A DNA stretch of 8,143 nt from Mycolicibacterium malmesburyense (lineage in GTDB: Bacteria > Actinomycetota > Actinomycetes > Mycobacteriales > Mycobacteriaceae), in NCBI RefSeq assembly GCF_001050015.1, contig NZ_CVTB01000013.1, positions 1 to 8,143 on the forward strand. Direction: 5' to 3'. The notes beneath the pieces were generated by a model, which saw nothing but the letters and a program-made list of their open reading frames with translations, searched no databases and was not told the origin of the DNA. Within the stretch, counting starts at the first letter, position 1. Each line of letters opens with the position of its first letter. The position numbers and the translations under genes are program-made. Shown here piece after piece: positions 4,716-8,143 of this stretch.

Positions 4716-7514
4716 TCAGCCGCTGTTGCGCAGCGCGGTCGCCAAGCCGCTCATCGTCAGCAGAATCCCCCGCTGGACGAGCTCGTCGTCGTCACCTGAC
4801 CGGTAACGGCGCAACAACTCGACCTGCAGGTGGTTCAGCGGTTCGAGGTACGGAAAGCGGTTGAACACCGAACGGGCCAGCGCGGGGTTGTCCGCCAGCA
4901 GATCGTCCTGCCCGGTGATCAGGTTGTGCATCCGAATCGTGCGCTCGTGCTCGGTGGCGATCTTGTCGAACACCCGCCGGCGCAGCTCCTCGTCCTCGAC
5001 GAGTTCGGAATAGCGCGCCGCCAACCCCAGATCCGACTTCGCCAGCACCTGCGCCATGTTCGACAGCACGGTGCGGAAGAACGGCCACCGTCGGTACAGG
5101 TCCCGCAACACCTCCACGCGGTCCTCTTCCGACTCGGGGCCCTCGGCGATCCACTCCTCGAACGCCGCACCCGTGCCGTACCAGCCGGGCAGCATCACCC
5201 GCGACTGGCTCCACGCCAGCACCCACGGGATCGCCCGCAGATCCGCGATCGACGTCGTCGGCTTGCGCGACGACGGCCTGCTGCCGATGTTGAGCGCACC
5301 GATCTCGCTCACCGGCGTCGACGCCTTGAAATATTCGACGAATCCCGGTGTCTCGTGGACCAATTCGGCGTACGCCCGATGAGCCCGCGCGGCCAGGTCG
5401 TCGAGCACCTCGTACGCCGGGCCGGCCTCGTCGCCGAGACCTTCGACGTCGAGCAGCGTGGCCTCCAACGTGGCGGCCAGCAGCGTCTCCAGATTGCGGT
5501 ATGCGACCTGCGGCTCGGCGTATTTCGCGGCGATCACCTCGCCCTGTTCGGTGAGCCGCAGCGATCCGTTCACCGCCCCCGGCGGCTGGGCCAGAATGGC
5601 GTCATAACTGGGACCGCCGCCGCGACCCACGGTGCCACCGCGACCGTGGAAGAGCCGCAAGCGGATTCCCGTCTTGCGGGCCGACTCCACCAGGTCGAGT
5701 TCGGCCCGATACAGGGCCCAGTTCGCCGCCAGGTAGCCGCCGTCCTTGTTCGAATCGGAGTAGCCGAGCATCACCTCTTGGCTCTCGCTGCGCGCCGACA
5801 CGATCGACCAGTACACCGGAAGGTCCAGCGCCGCTTCGAGAATCGATGAACCACGCTGCAGATCGTCGATCGTCTCGAACAGCGGGACGATTCCCACGGG
5901 GGCATACGGCTCGTCCGCCGTGACGTCGAGCAGCCCCACCTCTTTGAGCAGGATCGCCGCCTCCAGCATGTCCGACACCGACTCGCACATCGAAATGATG
6001 TAGTTCGGCACGGCCCGCGAACCGAAAACCCGCACCGCCCGCGCGGCCGCCGCGACGATGTCGAGTTCCTTGCGGGCCAGTTCGGACAGCTCGGCGTCCG
6101 CCTTGACGAGTGGACGCCGCATCGCCAGCTCACCCGCGAGCAGCTCGACGCGCTCGCCCTCGGTCAGCGAGGCGTAATCTTCGTGCACACCCGCCCACGC
6201 CAACAGCTCGGCGATGACCTCCTCGTGGACTTCGGAGTTCTGCCGCATATCGAGACCGCAGAGATGAAAACCGAACGTGCGCACGGACTCCCGCAGCCGG
6301 GCCAGCCGATCGTCGGCCAGCACCGCGCTGCCGTTGGCGCGCAATGACGCGTCGACCACGTCAAGGTCGGCCAGAAACTCGGCAGGCGACTCATAGCGCT
6401 CGAGCCCCAGATCGAGTTCGTGCTCTGGCTGCTCGTCGAGGATCTCCTTCGCCGTCGATGTCAACCGGGAGTGGATCACCCGCAGCGCGCGCCGGTAGGG
6501 CTCGTCGGCCCGCGCGGGCTCCTCGCAGCGGGCGGCCAGTGCTTCGAGTTCCTCGCTGATCCTGACCAGCCGCGCCGACATCGACAGCTCTTCCTCGAGC
6601 GCCGTGATCTCGGTGAAGTAGTGGTCCATCGCGGTGTACGCGGCTCTCCCGGTGGCCTGCCGAACCACGTCTGAGGTGACGTTCGGATTGCCGTCCCGGT
6701 CCCCGCCGATCCACGATCCGGGCCGCACGATCGGCTCGTCGAGTAACGCCGCATCGGGCCAGCGAGCTTGCAGTTCGGTGCGCACGTCGGCGTTGACCTG
6801 CGGGATGACCTCGAAGAACGCCGCCGGGTAGTAGCGCAGGCCGGTTTCGATCTCGTCCTGAATCTTCAAGCGCGACAACCGAACCAGCGCGGTCTGCCAG
6901 AGCGTGAGGATGTGGCGGCGCAGTTCCCGCTCGATGTCGCGGCCATCGGTTTCGTCGTGCCCGTGCAGCCGCAGCCGCATGAGCTCGGTGATGCGGTGTT
7001 GGGTGTCGAAGATCGTGCGGCGCCTGGTCTCGGTCGGGTGGGCGGTGATCACCGGCGAAACCATCGCTCCGGTCAGTGCTTCGGCGACGGTGCCCGCATC
7101 GAGGTCGACGGTGTCGAGCTTGGCGTAGGTCGCGGCGAGGGTGCTGTTCTGCGGCGGCTCCCCCGCTGCGACGTGGATGGCCCGGCGCCGCTCCCGGTGG
7201 ATGTCCTCGGCGACATTGGCCAGCAGCGCGAAATGAGTGAACGCGCGGATCACCGGAATCGCCCGCCGGACGTCGATGCCGTCGAACATCCCCGCCAGCT
7301 CCGTGCGATCGATCTCCGAGCGGCGCACCCGGAACGACTCGACGCGGGCGCGCTCAACGAGATCGAAGACGTCCTCACCGTTCTGCTCGCGCACGGTGTC
7401 GCCGAGTATGGCGCCGAGCAGTCGGATGTCCTCACGCATCGGCTCGGTGGCGTCGCGACCGACCTTGGTCCGCCTGACCGCGCCTATCGGTTCCAGTCCG
7501 GCGACTTCAGCCAT
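4716..7514 (-). CDS. ppc: Phosphoenolpyruvate carboxylase
   Basis: Carboxylates phosphoenolpyruvate with bicarbonate to oxaloacetate and phosphate, refilling the TCA cycle; cytoplasmic homotetramer in known cases. The 932 residues are full length for the bacterial enzyme. Visible signatures: [13 protein letters not shown] with catalytic H159; [13 protein letters not shown] (268-280); [13 protein letters not shown]; the [13 protein letters not shown] loop (586-598, K590); the [14 protein letters not shown] loop (622-635); LTEQGE (654-659); GSRPSSRKP (744-752); and [11 protein letters not shown] (762-772). The C-terminus LRNSG matches the usual LRNTG end. K826, R886 and N930 align, as I judge by eye, with the L-aspartate inhibitor site of the E. 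coli enzyme (K773, R832, N881), so feedback inhibition by aspartate is likely. The start at 7514 has no Shine-Dalgarno site but a -10-like sequence 6 nt upstream. It follows secG by 51 bp. M. tuberculosis, as I recall, lacks this gene. Confidence 0.97.
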   Translation of the reverse strand: MAEVAGLEPIGAVRRTKVGRDATEPMREDIRLLGAILGDTVREQNGEDVFDLVERARVESFRVRRSEIDRTELAGMFDGIDVRRAIPVIRAFTHFALLANVAEDIHRERRRAIHVAAGEPPQNSTLAATYAKLDTVDLDAGTVAEALTGAMVSPVITAHPTETRRRTIFDTQHRITELMRLRLHGHDETDGRDIERELRRHILTLWQTALVRLSRLKIQDEIETGLRYYPAAFFEVIPQVNADVRTELQARWPDAALLDEPIVRPGSWIGGDRDGNPNVTSDVVRQATGRAAYTAMDHYFTEITALEEELSMSARLVRISEELEALAARCEEPARADEPYRRALRVIHSRLTSTAKEILDEQPEHELDLGLERYESPAEFLADLDVVDASLRANGSAVLADDRLARLRESVRTFGFHLCGLDMRQNSEVHEEVIAELLAWAGVHEDYASLTEGERVELLAGELAMRRPLVKADAELSELARKELDIVAAAARAVRVFGSRAVPNYIISMCESVSDMLEAAILLKEVGLLDVTADEPYAPVGIVPLFETIDDLQRGSSILEAALDLPVYWSIVSARSESQEVMLGYSDSNKDGGYLAANWALYRAELDLVESARKTGIRLRLFHGRGGTVGRGGGPSYDAILAQPPGAVNGSLRLTEQGEVIAAKYAEPQVAYRNLETLLAATLEATLLDVEGLGDEAGPAYEVLDDLAARAHRAYAELVHETPGFVEYFKASTPVSEIGALNIGSRPSSRKPTTSIADLRAIPWVLAWSQSRVMLPGWYGTGAAFEEWIAEGPESEEDRVEVLRDLYRRWPFFRTVLSNMAQVLAKSDLGLAARYSELVEDEELRRRVFDKIATEHERTIRMHNLITGQDDLLADNPALARSVFNRFPYLEPLNHLQVELLRRYRSGDDDELVQRGILLTMSGLATALRNSG

Positions 7515-7520
7515 GAGTCA

Positions 7521-7526
7521 AGTATC
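7521..7526 (-). promoter_or_regulatory. Possible -10 hexamer of a leaderless ppc transcript
   Basis: GATACT on the - strand has the conserved A and T of the mycobacterial -10 (ANNNT). With the last T at -7, the A of the ppc ATG at 7514 is exactly +1. No ribosome binding site precedes the ATG, which supports leaderless translation. No clear -35; that zone is filled by the GC hairpin 7529-7546. Confidence 0.4.
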
Positions 7527-7528
7527 GA

Positions 7529-7546
7529 CGGCCCGAGGCCGGGCCG
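7529..7546 (-). terminator. GC-rich hairpin between secG and ppc
   Basis: CGGCCCG (7529-7535) and CGGGCCG (7540-7546) are perfect reverse complements with a 4-nt AGGC loop: a 7-bp, all-G/C stem beginning 20 bp after the secG stop. There is no T-tract, but mycobacterial intrinsic terminators often lack one. It ends just 2 bp from the proposed ppc -10, so it could end or weaken read-through from tpiA-secG, or could affect ppc promoter activity. Stem is seen; role is inferred. Confidence 0.45.
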
Positions 7547-7565
7547 CAGAGCGAGGTGGTGTGAA

Positions 7566-7799
7566 TCAGCTGTACTTGATGAGCAGCGCGACGCCGACGA
7601 TCGAGACGAGCCAGATGCCGGTGACGAACAGCGTCAACCGGTCGAGGTTCTTCTCCACCACCGTCGAGCCCGACAGGCTGGACTGGACGCCGCCGCCGAA
7701 CAGCGAGGACAGGCCGCCGCCCTTGGCGCGATGCAGCAGCACCAGGAGCACGACCAAGACACTGGTCACGACCAGGGTGATCTGCAGGGCCAATTCCAT
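7566..7799 (-). CDS. secG: Protein-export membrane protein SecG
   Basis: A 77-residue subunit of the SecYEG translocon; SecG assists SecA-driven preprotein translocation and is usually not essential. Two membrane segments are visible, about residues 4-23 (ALQITLVVTSVLVVLLVLL) and 56-74 (TLFVTGIWLVSIVGVALLI). The hallmark loop HRAKGGGLSSLFGGG lies between them (23-37), and the C-terminus is short. The frame remains open upstream to 7901, but that 34-residue extension would run into tpiA, is Arg/Pro-rich and breaks the SecG pattern, so Met at 7799 is used. The start has no Shine-Dalgarno sequence but has a good -10-like TAGTCT 7 nt upstream. It is 46 bp after tpiA, so read-through from tpiA is also likely. 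tpi-secG adjacency is shared with M. tuberculosis. Confidence 0.95.
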   Translation of the reverse strand: MELALQITLVVTSVLVVLLVLLHRAKGGGLSSLFGGGVQSSLSGSTVVEKNLDRLTLFVTGIWLVSIVGVALLIKYS

Positions 7800-7806
7800 G
7801 GGCGCA

Positions 7807-7812
7807 AGACTA
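7807..7812 (-). promoter_or_regulatory. Possible -10 hexamer of a leaderless secG transcript
   Basis: TAGTCT on the - strand fits the mycobacterial TANNNT consensus and is separated by 7 nt from the secG ATG at 7799. No ribosome binding site is present. It lies in the 46-bp tpiA-secG gap. No -35 is evident. Confidence 0.4.
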
Positions 7813-7845
7813 CCTAATCGACGGCGGCACTCACGAATCGGACGG

Positions 7846-8143
7846 TCAGGGCAGGGGCCCGCCGGCCGCGATGGCCGACAGCGTGGCGAACTGCTCGCCA
7901 TCGAGGGACGCGCCTCCGACGAGGGCGCCGTCGATGTCCTCCTGCGCGACGATGTCGCCGACGTTCTTGGCGTTCACCGACCCGCCGTACAGCACCCTCA
8001 CACCGGCAGCCACCTGCGGCGAGGCCAGCTTGCCCAGCTCGTCGCGGATCGCCTTGCAGACCTCCTGCGCGTCGGCGGCGCTGGCCACCCGGCCCGTGCC
8101 GATGGCCCAGACCGGCTCGTAGGCGATGACGGCCTGGCCGATC
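7846..8143 (-). CDS. tpiA: Triosephosphate isomerase, C-terminal part only
   Basis: Interconverts dihydroxyacetone phosphate and glyceraldehyde 3-phosphate in glycolysis and gluconeogenesis; cytoplasmic TIM barrel, normally a dimer. The window contains the last 98 residues (about 260 expected); the gene begins beyond the right edge. The catalytic-base motif [12 protein letters not shown] with its Glu is complete and is followed by the phosphate-binding [14 protein letters not shown] (loop 7) and [10 protein letters not shown] (loop 8), both diagnostic. The protein ends AIAAGGPLP before TGA at 7848-7846. The GTG at 8088 is an internal Val codon, not a start. gap and pgk would be expected further right, as in other actinobacteria. 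Confidence 0.97.
   Translation of the reverse strand, partial: IGQAVIAYEPVWAIGTGRVASAADAQEVCKAIRDELGKLASPQVAAGVRVLYGGSVNAKNVGDIVAQEDIDGALVGGASLDGEQFATLSAIAAGGPLP

Noticed and set aside
4830..5849. Long + strand open frame (339 codons) opposite ppc
   Set aside because: Arg/Pro/Gln-rich, no domain signature, and wholly antisense to an unmistakable ppc; typical shadow of high-GC coding sequence.
6768..7817. Long + strand open frame (349 codons) crossing ppc and secG
   Set aside because: Antisense to two well-supported genes and the gap between them, low-complexity composition, no motif.
7800..7901. 34-residue N-terminal extension of SecG
   Set aside because: Would overlap the end of tpiA and add an Arg/Pro-rich segment before the first membrane helix; SecG normally begins right before that helix.
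1..8143. Insertion sequence, CRISPR array, tRNA or rRNA
   Set aside because: No transposase, terminal repeats, repeat-spacer pattern or RNA gene signature found on reading either strand; the 13E12-like fragment alone is not evidence of an active element.

Overview
The window is high-GC actinobacterial DNA and looks like a non-tuberculous Mycobacterium/Mycolicibacterium chromosome. The signs are a 13E12/DUF222-type HNH protein tail, a tpiA-secG-ppc block at the glycolytic locus, a sulfotransferase/DUF1214/SDR/TetR accessory cassette, and start codons placed for leaderless transcription. M. tuberculosis, as I recall, has tpi and secG here but no ppc, which argues against the M. tuberculosis complex. 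This assignment is inference; no rRNA or other phylogenetic marker is present.

Layout. On the + strand, positions 1-258 hold the C-terminal end of a DUF222/13E12 HNH endonuclease-like protein. Next comes a 170-bp gap with no gene, then a small coiled-coil protein of unknown function ending at 806. Everything after that is on the - strand. Read in transcription order from the right edge it runs: tpiA (3' part only, 8143-7846), secG (7799-7566), ppc (7514-4716), then a 103-bp gap with an AT-rich perfect inverted repeat (4641-4665), then a tight four-gene cassette. The cassette is a DUF1214 protein (4612-3395), a sulfotransferase-family protein (3398-2253), a TetR regulator (2253-1621) and an SDR oxidoreductase (1616-813). 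Its last gene converges on the coiled-coil gene with only 6 bp between the stops.

How the genes work together. tpiA and ppc belong to central carbon metabolism: triose-phosphate interconversion in glycolysis, and anaplerotic carboxylation of phosphoenolpyruvate to oxaloacetate. secG encodes a small membrane subunit of the Sec translocon and sits between them. The four cassette genes overlap or nearly touch (4-nt overlap, 1-nt overlap, 4-nt gap), so they are almost certainly one transcript. The cassette's own TetR protein is the obvious candidate to bind the palindrome just upstream of the first gene. The enzymes (a PAPS-type sulfotransferase fold, an SDR and a DUF1214 protein) suggest modification or breakdown of a lipid or steroid-like hydroxylated compound, but the substrate cannot be read from sequence.

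The most interesting parts are this self-regulated cassette with its operator, the SDR with altered active-site positions, the unbroken heptad pattern of the small orphan protein, and the very compact secG-ppc junction, where a GC-rich hairpin abuts a putative leaderless promoter.
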